A stretch of DNA of 11,045 nucleotides, taken from Desulfuromonadaceae bacterium GWC2_58_13. GTDB taxonomy: Bacteria > Desulfobacterota > Desulfuromonadia > Desulfuromonadales > Trichloromonadaceae. Below the pieces are notes generated by a model. It worked only from the letters and a program-made list of their open reading frames with translations. It was not told where the DNA came from and ran no database searches. Positions 1 through 6,363 of this stretch are shown piece by piece. How positions within the stretch are numbered: position 1 is the stretch's first letter; every line of letters begins with the position of its first letter. The position numbers were made by a program, and so were the translations under genes. The stretch covers positions 505-11,549 of the forward strand of contig MHXM01000114.1 of assembly GCA_001825565.1 (NCBI GenBank). The letters are read 5' to 3'.

Positions 1-709
1 GGCCGAGCATGCCGATATGGCCGAACAGGGCCAGGGCCATGTCGTCCCAGGTTCCGCCACGGGTTCCGCTCAGCCAGAGTGCTAGATCGGTACTGCCGCT
101 GCCGAGCAGGTCGTCGCTGTCGCCGGTGGGCAGTTTGAGGGCGGCGTGCAGTGCCGTTCCCCGGGGCGGGCCGGCTTCCGAGCGGCTGATCTGCCAGGCG
201 GCGCGCAGGCGGATATCCCCCAGCCCCTCGGCGGTTTCGTCCACCAGGACTTCCTGTTTTCCGTTCCTGATGTAGCTGTAGCGCAACTGGTCGCGGGGGT
301 GATTGTCGCGACCGCTCTGCGGCAGGCCGAAGGTGTCGTGAAACCCTTCGATGAAGCCGTCGAGGAAACCGCCGCGGTGCCACAGATAGGGGATTTCGAT
401 GCCGGCTTCGAGCCGGGGAAGGAGGCCCCGGCGCAGGGAGAGGTTCAAACGGTAGGTTTCGCCGTCGAAGAAGGACACCTCGTCGTCGCTGGTGTTCTTG
501 CTGAAGTTCTGCGCCGTGTCTAATCCGAGCTCCGTGGCGGTTTGACCGGACTCAAGGAGGATGGCCGTGCCCGGTGTCGGCAGCCCGAAGATCTGCGTCA
601 TCGGCGCTCTGTTGCCAGTCTGGAACGGGACGATGTCGAGAGAGTCGGCGGATGCGGGAAAGGAGGTCAACAGCAGCAACAGGAGCGGCAGGGTACGTTT
701 CAGGGTCAT
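1..709 (-). CDS. DUF3187 family exported protein (partial, C-terminus beyond left edge)
   Basis: The first 236 codons of a minus-strand gene that runs off the left edge. Residues 1-21 form a classical signal peptide: K4 and R5, a run of six leucines at 9-14, then an ASA site before D22, so the product is exported. The mature part contains SFFDGE, a stretch EIPYLWHRGGF, and GFIEGFHDTFGLPQ followed by SGRDN, which I recognise as the pattern of the DUF3187 family. Later come LGDIRLRAAW and LHAALKLPTG, whose alternating polar and hydrophobic residues suggest an outer-membrane beta-barrel; that is inference. The function of DUF3187 is not known to me. The ATG at 709 has no clear ribosome site; an in-frame GTG at 718 would add three residues. 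It follows speA in the same direction but probably has its own promoter. Confidence 0.8.
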   Translation of the reverse strand, partial: MTLKRTLPLLLLLLTSFPASADSLDIVPFQTGNRAPMTQIFGLPTPGTAILLESGQTATELGLDTAQNFSKNTSDDEVSFFDGETYRLNLSLRRGLLPRLEAGIEIPYLWHRGGFLDGFIEGFHDTFGLPQSGRDNHPRDQLRYSYIRNGKQEVLVDETAEGLGDIRLRAAWQISRSEAGPPRGTALHAALKLPTGDSDDLLGSGSTDLALWLSGTRGGTWDDMALALFGHIGMLG

Positions 710-875
710 GGTCGGCACCGTCTGGGAATGAGGTTGACCGCCGAGAAAAGAACGGCCGGCGGAAGAAATTGCCAGTTTTCTCTTTACCGTAGCACCCGTC
801 GGTTGTCAAACCGAGATCAGCGGTTTTTTGCCACCCCTGCAAGCCTCCATGAGCGGTCAGGTCCCGGATCGATCG
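710..875. other. Intergenic region between speA and the DUF3187 gene
   Basis: This gap of 166 bases holds the likely DUF3187 promoter at 781-809. A six-base-pair hairpin at 808-826 is followed by a T-run on the plus strand, which is the wrong strand for ending speA. I see no convincing terminator for speA and no small gene. Confidence 0.5.
781..809 (-). promoter_or_regulatory. Probable sigma70 promoter of the DUF3187 gene
   Basis: On the minus strand a perfect TTGACA (804-809) is followed after 17 bases by TAAAGA (781-786), which matches TATAAT at three of six positions. The start of transcription would fall near 775, giving a leader of about 65 bases before the ATG at 709. The -35 box and spacing are good and the -10 box is weak. 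No strong rho-independent terminator for speA is visible between 710 and 875, so read-through from speA is also possible. Confidence 0.45.
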
Positions 876-2792
876 CTATTTTTCGAAATAGGTGTACCCC
901 TGCAGGCTGGCGGAAAACTCGTTGAGGATCTGCTGCCGTTCCTTGACGCAGATGCGTTTTTCCCGCACCGCGGCTTCGGCGATGGCGCGGAAGTTTTCGA
1001 ACAGGGTCTGCGGGTTGTATTCGACGTAGCTGAGCACGTCGGCGATGCTGTCGCCGATGATTTCTTTCATTACGTCGTAGCTGCCGTCTTCGTTGATGCG
1101 CACGCTGACGATGTTGGTGTCGCCGAACAGGTTGTGCAGGTCGCCCAGGGTTTCCTGGTAGGCCCCAACGAGGAAGGCGCCGAGGATGTAATCCTCCTCC
1201 TTGTGGATGGCGTGCACGGGGAGGGTGGGACGGAGCCCGCGGCCGGTGATGAAGGTGTCGATCTTGCCGTCGCTGTCGCAGGTCAGGTCGGCGATGATGG
1301 CCTCGCGGGTCGGCGCCTCGTTGTTGCGGTGCAGGGGGACGATCGGGAAAATCTGGCCGATGGCCCAGGTGTCGGGAAGCGACTGAAAAACGCTGAAGTT
1401 ACCATAGTAGATATCGGAGAGGCTCTGCCGCAGGCCTTCGAGACCGACGGGGATTTCGTCGAGGCCGTCGATGCGGGCGGCGATGCTCTGAGCCAGGGCC
1501 AGAAAGATATTCTCCGACAGCGAACGTTCGCGCAGGCTGATCTGCCCCTGGCGAAACAGGTCGCGGATCTGGCCGCGGATGGCCATGGCTTCAGTATAGC
1601 GGTCGGCCAGGTTGTGGTCGTCGATGTCGTCGCACAGATCGAACAGGTGTCGGAGTCGCTTGTGGCTCTTCTCGGGGAGAGTGTCCGGCAGGGAAACGGC
1701 TTCGAAATGCATGACGTCGAGAATGTTGAACATCAGCACCGACGAGAAGGCGACGGTGGCCCGCCCCGATTCGGTGACGATGTGAGGATGTTGGATGCCT
1801 TGAACGTCGAGAGTGGCGCGGATGACGTCGATAATTGTCCGGCAGTAATCAACCAGTTCGTAATTGCGCGAATGGGCGTGGGCCGAGCTCTGGGTCCCCA
1901 GGTAGTCGACCGCCAGCCCGCCGCCGAAGTCGAGATAACCCATCGGCGCGCCTTCCTTGACCAGCGCCGCGTAATAACGGCAGGCTTCGAGAACTCCGGC
2001 GCGGATGTCGGCGATATTGGGGATCTGCGAGCCGAGGTGGCAGTGAAGCAGTTGCAGGCAGTCGAGCATGTCGCAGTCTTTGAGCTTTTCGAACACTTCG
2101 AGCAGTTGGGTCGAACTGAGCCCGAAACTGCTGCGATCGCCGCTCGATTCAGTCCATTGGCCGCCGACCTTGGCGTAGACCTTGGCCCGGACCCCGATCA
2201 GGGGGCGCACCCCGAGGGCCTTGCTGCGGCCGAGGATCAGGTCCAGTTCGGCGGGCGATTCGATGACGAAAAAGCAGCGGTAGCCGAGTCGCACCGCGCG
2301 CAGCCCGAGATCGAGGAATTCCTCGTCCTTGTAGCCGTTGCAGATCAGCAGGGCATCGGGTTTCAGCGAGGCCATGGCGAGTACCAGCTCGGCCTTGCTG
2401 CCGGCCTCCAGACCATGGCCGTAGCGGGCGCCGAAGTGGGTGATCTCCTCGATGACGTGGCATTGCTGGTTGACCTTGACCGGGAACACCCCTCGGTATT
2501 CGCCCTGATAGTCGGCCTCGGCAATGGCGGCGCGGAAGGTTTCGTTGAGAAAGCTGATACGGGCGTCGAGCAGGTTCTCGATGCGCAGCAGTACCGGCAT
2601 GGCGTGATCCCGTTGACCGATGCCCCGGGCGATTTCCATCAGCGAGACGGCGACCTCGCCGGAGGGGAATTTGACCTTGACCGTGACATCGCCGTTGGCA
2701 TCCATGTCAAAGAATCCGGCACCCCAGCGACGGATGCCATAAAGGGCGGCGGAATGTTCCACAGACCAGTGTGCTGTCGTTCTCGGATTCAT
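876..2792 (-). CDS. speA: Biosynthetic arginine decarboxylase SpeA
   Basis: Decarboxylates L-arginine to agmatine, the entry to arginine-derived polyamines, using pyridoxal phosphate (PLP). The product is 638 residues, the usual length for the family. The N-terminal alanine-racemase-like barrel carries the PLP lysine, K106, in VFPVKVNQQ; HCHLGSQ is at 250-256 and the phosphate-binding DFGGGLAVDY at about 288-297. The C-terminal beta domain has TCDSDGKID with the conserved cysteine-aspartate pair at C505-D506. The chosen ATG at 2792 has AGGAG nine bases upstream. The frame stays open into speE as far as 3239, but that extension overlaps speE and does not look like protein. speA lies 67 bases after speE and is probably cotranscribed with it. 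No agmatine deiminase, agmatinase or SAM decarboxylase gene is in the window. Confidence 0.96.
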   Translation of the reverse strand: MNPRTTAHWSVEHSAALYGIRRWGAGFFDMDANGDVTVKVKFPSGEVAVSLMEIARGIGQRDHAMPVLLRIENLLDARISFLNETFRAAIAEADYQGEYRGVFPVKVNQQCHVIEEITHFGARYGHGLEAGSKAELVLAMASLKPDALLICNGYKDEEFLDLGLRAVRLGYRCFFVIESPAELDLILGRSKALGVRPLIGVRAKVYAKVGGQWTESSGDRSSFGLSSTQLLEVFEKLKDCDMLDCLQLLHCHLGSQIPNIADIRAGVLEACRYYAALVKEGAPMGYLDFGGGLAVDYLGTQSSAHAHSRNYELVDYCRTIIDVIRATLDVQGIQHPHIVTESGRATVAFSSVLMFNILDVMHFEAVSLPDTLPEKSHKRLRHLFDLCDDIDDHNLADRYTEAMAIRGQIRDLFRQGQISLRERSLSENIFLALAQSIAARIDGLDEIPVGLEGLRQSLSDIYYGNFSVFQSLPDTWAIGQIFPIVPLHRNNEAPTREAIIADLTCDSDGKIDTFITGRGLRPTLPVHAIHKEEDYILGAFLVGAYQETLGDLHNLFGDTNIVSVRINEDGSYDVMKEIIGDSIADVLSYVEYNPQTLFENFRAIAEAAVREKRICVKERQQILNEFSASLQGYTYFEK

Positions 2793-2859
2793 CGGGCAGT
2801 TCTCCTGGATGGCGCTTATGATGATGTTCGGGCGGATGTCGGGGCGGCCTGCCCGGTAT

Positions 2860-3705
2860 TTACTCCGCGATATTTTCTTTGACGAAGGTCGGCAGCATGA
2901 AGGCGCCCAGATGCAGGTCTTCATTGTAGTAGCGGGTGGAAAAACCGCGTTTTTGGGCTTTCTCGCGGTGAAAATCGCGAATCGGGTGATACCTTTTGCT
3001 GGCGAAGGCGAAGCTCCACAAACCGCTCGGGTAGGTCGGGATGAAAGCCTGGTACATCTCGACCATGGGAAAAACGGCCCGCAGGTTTCGATACATGTGT
3101 TTCTGGATTTCCCCGTGGTAAAAGGGGGATTCGGTCTGGGCGACCATGAGGCCGTCTTCCTTGAGAGCGCCGAAGACCAGGCGGTAGAAGTCCTTGGCGA
3201 ACAACCCTTCCGCCGGGCCGACCGGGTCGGTGGAGTCAACCAGAATCACGTCGAAGGCATTCTGATGCTCGCGGAGATAGACCAAGCCGTCGCTGACCCT
3301 CACATGTACTCGCGGGTTGCTGCCGTTGATGTCGCAGGCCATCGAAGGCAGCAGTTCGATCGATTTATCGATGACGAGACCGTCGATTTCGCACAGCACC
3401 GCTTGCTCGACTCCCGGGTGTTTCATGATTTCACGGATGGAGCCGCCGTCGCCGCCGCCGATCACCAGCACCCTTTTGGGGTCGGGATGGGTGAACAGGG
3501 CCGGATGGACGATCATCTCGTGATAGATGAACTCGTCGCGTTCGGTGACCATAACCAAGTCATCGAGGAGCATCATCCGCCCGTATTCCGGGGTTTCGAC
3601 GATTTCGAGTTTCTGAAATTCGCTTTCGCCCGAAAAGAGGGTTTTCGACACCTTAAGGGTGAAACCGGCATGTTCCGAATGTTTTTCGGTGTACCAGAGC
3701 TCCAT
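2860..3705 (-). CDS. speE: Polyamine aminopropyltransferase (spermidine synthase family)
   Basis: Transfers an aminopropyl group from decarboxylated S-adenosylmethionine to a diamine, usually putrescine, giving spermidine in the cytosol. The product is 281 residues, normal for bacterial SpeE. It begins with the typical ELWYTEKH. Counting from the GTG alternative start, the nucleotide-binding GGGDGG is at 85-90, the conserved acidic residue at E108 (CEID), the catalytic-loop DSTDPVGP at 159-166, and PTYPSGLWSFAFASK near 225-239. I chose the ATG at 3705, with GGAG ten bases ahead; a GTG at 3711 would add two residues but leaves only four bases after GGAG. It is first in an operon with speA and is preceded by a long leader. 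Adjacency to speA leaves open agmatine rather than putrescine as acceptor. Confidence 0.94.
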   Translation of the reverse strand: MELWYTEKHSEHAGFTLKVSKTLFSGESEFQKLEIVETPEYGRMMLLDDLVMVTERDEFIYHEMIVHPALFTHPDPKRVLVIGGGDGGSIREIMKHPGVEQAVLCEIDGLVIDKSIELLPSMACDINGSNPRVHVRVSDGLVYLREHQNAFDVILVDSTDPVGPAEGLFAKDFYRLVFGALKEDGLMVAQTESPFYHGEIQKHMYRNLRAVFPMVEMYQAFIPTYPSGLWSFAFASKRYHPIRDFHREKAQKRGFSTRYYNEDLHLGAFMLPTFVKENIAE

Positions 3706-3930
3706 GACCACGCATCTCCATGGGCCGCATCAGCGATGCCCCTGCAAGGTTAATTCTGGTTTTGGAAAATTACCGGGGCAAAGGCTTTGCCTCGGGTGAA
3801 AAAATGACTGGTCGGGTGGCGAAAATATCCCGGCGACGGTCCCGAACAAAATATTCTTGCACCATAACAAGCCGGGGCTGAAATGGCAATGCCGCAATGT
3901 TGGGAAAATAGCCTCAATATCTATTGGGAT
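3706..3930 (-). promoter_or_regulatory. Long untranslated leader of the speE-speA transcript
   Basis: From the predicted start near 3930 to the speE ATG lie about 225 bases with no supported gene. The stretch is more AT-rich than the flanking coding DNA. It holds a dyad at 3777-3791 (GGCAAAG, one base, CTTTGCC), extended on both sides by three more pairs around a wobble, and a short GCATC/GATGC hairpin at 3727-3739, just before the ribosome site. On the minus strand the larger dyad is followed by a weak AATTTT tract. No known riboswitch class is recognised. A leader of this length could carry post-transcriptional control of polyamine synthesis, but that is inference from length and hairpins only. 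Confidence 0.35.
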
Positions 3931-3936
3931 CGGGGG

Positions 3937-3965
3937 GTTATACTCCCTTTGCGGCAGAGGGTCAA
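3937..3965 (-). promoter_or_regulatory. sigma70-type promoter for speE-speA
   Basis: On the minus strand TTGACC (3960-3965) is separated by exactly 17 bases from TATAAC (3937-3942), each box matching the consensus at five of six positions. This is the best promoter-like sequence in the divergent region. It points toward speE and predicts a start near 3930. It lies 38 bases from the -35 box of the opposing proC promoter, so the two could interfere or share a regulator. It has not been tested experimentally. Confidence 0.6.
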
Positions 3966-4003
3966 CGGTTTTTTCGCGGCTCCGTCCCCCACGGACTGTC
4001 TCC

Positions 4004-4032
4004 TTGACAGGACGGCCGGTTTTCTATTTACT
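4004..4032 (+). promoter_or_regulatory. sigma70-type promoter for proC
   Basis: A perfect TTGACA at 4004-4009 is followed by a 17-base spacer and TTTACT at 4027-4032 (four of six matches). Transcription would start near 4039, leaving a leader of about 55 bases that ends in the strong AAAGGAG ribosome site at 4077-4083, ten bases before the proC ATG. An alternative -10, TATTTA at 4025, has a poorer spacing of 15. Confidence 0.55.
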
Positions 4033-4093
4033 GGAACGCAAGCGTCGGCCCGGACGGCCGCCGCCATTGAACGGTGAAAGGAGCGGTTTTACA

Positions 4094-4906
4094 ATGAAAT
4101 CGATTACAAAAATAGGCTTCATCGGCGGCGGCAACATGGCGGATGCCATGATCAAGGGGCTATTGTCGGGAACTTTTCCGGCCGATCGGGTGCTGGTGGC
4201 CGAACCCGACGAAGCCCGGGGGCGCCTGATGGAGAGCCGTTACGGCATCCGGGTGGTGACGGAGAACCTCGAAGTGGTCAAGGCTTGCGAGTTGGTGGTG
4301 CTGGCGGTCAAACCGCAGATTGCCGAAGAGGTGCTGACCGGGATCGCCGGAGCGCTAACGTCAACAAAACTGCTGATATCGATCCTGGCCGGGGTTTCCA
4401 CGGCCGTGCTGGAAACCTACTTCGACGGCACTCCGCGCATCGTCCGGGCCATGCCGAACACCCCGGCCCTGGTCGGGGCCGGAGCCACGGCGCTGTGCGC
4501 CGGGCATTACGCCGGGGCCGACGATATGCTGACGGCTCGGCATCTGTTCGAGGCCGCCGGCAGCGTGCATATCGTGAGTGAATCCCAGATGGATGCGGTC
4601 ACCGGGCTGTCCGGCTCCGGTCCGGCCTACGTCTTCACCATGATCGAAGCGCTGGCCGATGGCGGGGTGCAGGAAGGCCTGCCCCGCGATATCGCGCTGG
4701 CCCTGGCGGTGCAAACCCTGCTCGGTGCCGCCCGCCTGGTGAAAGAAAGCGGCGAACACCCGGCGGTGCTGCGCGACCGGGTCTGCTCGCCCGGCGGCAC
4801 CACCATCGCCGGGGTCAAGGCGCTTGAACAAGGAGGCTTGCGGGCGACGCTGATGGAGGCGGTCAGCCGGGCGGCCAGACGCTCCCGCGAACTGGGGAGC
4901 AAATAG
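4094..4906 (+). CDS. proC: Pyrroline-5-carboxylate reductase ProC
   Basis: Reduces 1-pyrroline-5-carboxylate to L-proline with NAD(P)H, the last step of proline synthesis, in the cytosol. The product is 270 residues, standard for the family. The N-terminal Rossmann fold opens with IGFIGGGNMADAM (7-19), and AVKPQ at 71-75 and MPNTPALVGAG at 120-130 follow. The C-terminal dimerisation domain has LSGSGPAYVF (172-181) and the family signature VCSPGGTTIAG (230-240) running on through VKALEQGGLR. The ATG at 4094 has AAAGGAG ten bases upstream. The frame is open back to 3857, but that 79-codon extension is low-complexity, crosses the predicted promoter and is rejected. It is the only plus-strand gene here, monocistronic, and ends directly at a strong terminator. 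Confidence 0.97.
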   Translation: MKSITKIGFIGGGNMADAMIKGLLSGTFPADRVLVAEPDEARGRLMESRYGIRVVTENLEVVKACELVVLAVKPQIAEEVLTGIAGALTSTKLLISILAGVSTAVLETYFDGTPRIVRAMPNTPALVGAGATALCAGHYAGADDMLTARHLFEAAGSVHIVSESQMDAVTGLSGSGPAYVFTMIEALADGGVQEGLPRDIALALAVQTLLGAARLVKESGEHPAVLRDRVCSPGGTTIAGVKALEQGGLRATLMEAVSRAARRSRELGSK

Positions 4907-4907
4907 C

Positions 4908-4949
4908 GATAAAATGAGGGCCGGCTGAAAAGCCGGCCCTCATTTTATC
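4908..4949. terminator. Bidirectional rho-independent terminator between proC and gspN
   Basis: Two perfect 19-base complementary arms (4908-4926 and 4931-4949) enclose a GAAA tetraloop at 4927-4930. The inner part of the stem is GC-rich (AGGGCCGGCT), and the outer part is AAAA on one side and TTTT on the other, so each strand reads a GC hairpin followed by a U-rich tract. It begins one base after the proC stop codon. The gspN stop codon (4940-4942) lies inside its right arm, so one element ends both converging transcripts. Confidence 0.93.
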
Positions 4950-5836
4950 TGGGGTCGTGAAAGGGTGCCGCTGATGGTGAAGGGGAAGTTGCCGGCGACT
5001 TCTTTTGAGAACGTTTTCAGCAGATCCAGCAATTGAGGGTCAAATTCCGGCGTTGGTTTCAAGGAGCCGCTCAGGTTGATCCGACTTTTTTCAATCGGGT
5101 TGGCCAGGAGCAAGGTGCCGCTGCCGGTCATCGAAAGCTGACCGTCGCTGGACTCGATTCGGTCCAATTTGAAGGAATTTCCCGTCCCGTTCCCCTGCAG
5201 AACCAGGGTGCCGAGTTCCAGCTTTTTGCTGGCAGCGCCGATGGCGTCCAATCCAGTGACCTCGACATTATCGATGCTGAGACGGAGATGATTTTCCGCG
5301 TTTTCCACCGGCGGCCAGTGCGCCGATAGTTGCCCCCGGGCAAGGGTTCCGGCAACGGCCAGGGTGGAATTTTTCAGGAGCGGAAACGCCAACTGAAGGT
5401 TACTCAGTTCGAGATGGATTTCTCCTCGGCGGCGCACGAAGCCTTCGGCGTGCCCCCCCATGATCGCGCCTTCAAAAGCCAGTCCCGGGTTGCCGGTCGG
5501 CAAGGACAGCCAAAGTGGTTTCACCCTGAGTTCGGTGACGGGGATTTCCGCTATCGGTGACTGATTCAGATGGAGCATCGCTTGCCGGGCGGACAAAGCC
5601 AGCGGCAAACGCAGGGCGACCTCCTCCATGACAAGATGGCCCTTGCCGTGCAATTGGGCCGTTATTTCGTTCTCGATACGATTTTCCAGCGCTGCCGTCG
5701 GGAAAAAAAGCAGCAGGCCAGCCCCCCAACCGACCAGTAGCAGAACCACGGCCAGGGCGGTCCGGGCCATCCTTTTTCCGACCGGGAGTGGAAGGCCGGA
5801 AAATTGGCTCTGCCATCGGCGACCAAACCGTCTCAT
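4940..5836 (-). CDS. gspN: Type II secretion system protein GspN
   Basis: The last gene of the secretion operon, 298 residues. A basic N-terminus (MRRFGRRW) precedes a single membrane segment at about 27-46. The rest should face the periplasm and is rich in short alternating strands, with repeated LxLS/LxG patterns ending in FPFTISGTLSRPQ, which resembles the AsmA-like folds seen in GspN proteins. GspN is an accessory component found in only some type II systems and its role is poorly known. I assign it by position after gspM, topology and general sequence character, not by a diagnostic motif. The ATG at 5836 overlaps the gspM stop as ATGA, so translation is probably coupled. The longer open frame reaching 6367 overlaps gspM and is a shadow. 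The stop codon is within the terminator hairpin. Confidence 0.8.
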   Translation of the reverse strand: MRRFGRRWQSQFSGLPLPVGKRMARTALAVVLLLVGWGAGLLLFFPTAALENRIENEITAQLHGKGHLVMEEVALRLPLALSARQAMLHLNQSPIAEIPVTELRVKPLWLSLPTGNPGLAFEGAIMGGHAEGFVRRRGEIHLELSNLQLAFPLLKNSTLAVAGTLARGQLSAHWPPVENAENHLRLSIDNVEVTGLDAIGAASKKLELGTLVLQGNGTGNSFKLDRIESSDGQLSMTGSGTLLLANPIEKSRINLSGSLKPTPEFDPQLLDLLKTFSKEVAGNFPFTISGTLSRPQIK

Positions 5837-6360
5837 CGGTTTTTCCCGAAGGATGCAACCGTCAGGACCGAATCGAGGCGGTGGGGGTCGTCGAAGCGGG
5901 TTTTGATCCGCAGATTTTTGACTTGCAGGGGCATTTCGGCCGATTCCACTTCGTAAAGCAGCCGCACCAGTTGGAGAAGGTCGACGCGCTCCAGCTTGAT
6001 CTCGACCGACTCTTCCCGGAAACCGTCCTTTTCCGCCGGCGGCTGCGGCCGCATGTAGATCAGGTTCTCCCGGCCGACGTGGCGAACCGCCAGGCTTTCG
6101 AGAAACGAGAACATGGAAAATGCCGACTCCTGATCCAGTTGTTGCTGAAACGCATTGAGGTTCTGTTTCAATTGCACATATTGCCGCCGCAGGGTCTGCA
6201 TATCGACCAGTTGTTGCTGGCGGCTGGCGATTTTTCGATCCAGGCCGTGCAGGGCCTTCCGGTAGGGCGTGACCAGGCCGAAGTAGACCAGCATCAGCAA
6301 AACAAACAGGGCGCCGATGATAAGAACGATGCGTTCGCGTTGGCTCATTTGAGAAAACAT
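5833..6360 (-). CDS. gspM: Type II secretion system protein GspM
   Basis: An inner-membrane platform protein that pairs with GspL and helps couple the cytoplasmic ATPase to pseudopilus assembly. It has 175 residues: a short cytoplasmic N-terminus, one membrane segment at about 11-31, a glutamine-rich coiled coil at about 35-80, and a small periplasmic ferredoxin-like domain, including VEIKLERVDLLQLVRLLYEVE and a second strand pair near 145-170. This PilO-like layout is typical of GspM. The ATG at 6360 lies three bases after the gspL stop, with AAGGAG nine bases ahead; a second in-frame ATG at residue 5 has no comparable site. Sequence similarity in this family is low, so the call rests on topology plus its place between gspL and gspN. 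Confidence 0.86.
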   Translation of the reverse strand: MFSQMSQRERIVLIIGALFVLLMLVYFGLVTPYRKALHGLDRKIASRQQQLVDMQTLRRQYVQLKQNLNAFQQQLDQESAFSMFSFLESLAVRHVGRENLIYMRPQPPAEKDGFREESVEIKLERVDLLQLVRLLYEVESAEMPLQVKNLRIKTRFDDPHRLDSVLTVASFGKNR

Positions 6361-6363
6361 CGG

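Noticed and set aside
808..829. Hairpin AAACCG/CGGTTT followed by a T-run on the plus strand.
   Set aside because: It would terminate plus-strand transcription, but no plus-strand gene ends here. The stem is only six pairs and overlaps the DUF3187 -35 box, so it is probably chance.
828..2882. A 684-codon open frame on the plus strand opposite speA.
   Set aside because: It mirrors the codon pattern of speA on the other strand in GC-rich DNA, has a low-complexity composition rich in V, A, D and G, and shows no recognisable domain. speA is unambiguous.
2793..3239. In-frame extension of speA upstream into speE.
   Set aside because: It overlaps speE in another frame, is rich in S, T, R and P with no domain, and the ATG at 2792 has a strong AGGAG site.
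3771..3797. Dyad in the speE leader considered as another REP unit.
   Set aside because: It lacks the GTAG-type head and the 8+5+8 layout of the four REP units, having a one-base centre instead, so it is not counted as the same family.
3916..3944. Plus-strand TATACT at 3939 as a second proC promoter.
   Set aside because: The sequence 17 bases upstream (AATATC) does not resemble a -35 box, and the same bases are explained by the -10 box of the minus-strand promoter.
3857..4093. 79-codon N-terminal extension of proC and a separate 64-codon frame at 3883-4077.
   Set aside because: Both cross the predicted proC promoter, have unnatural composition and lack ribosome sites. The start at 4094 matches the family.
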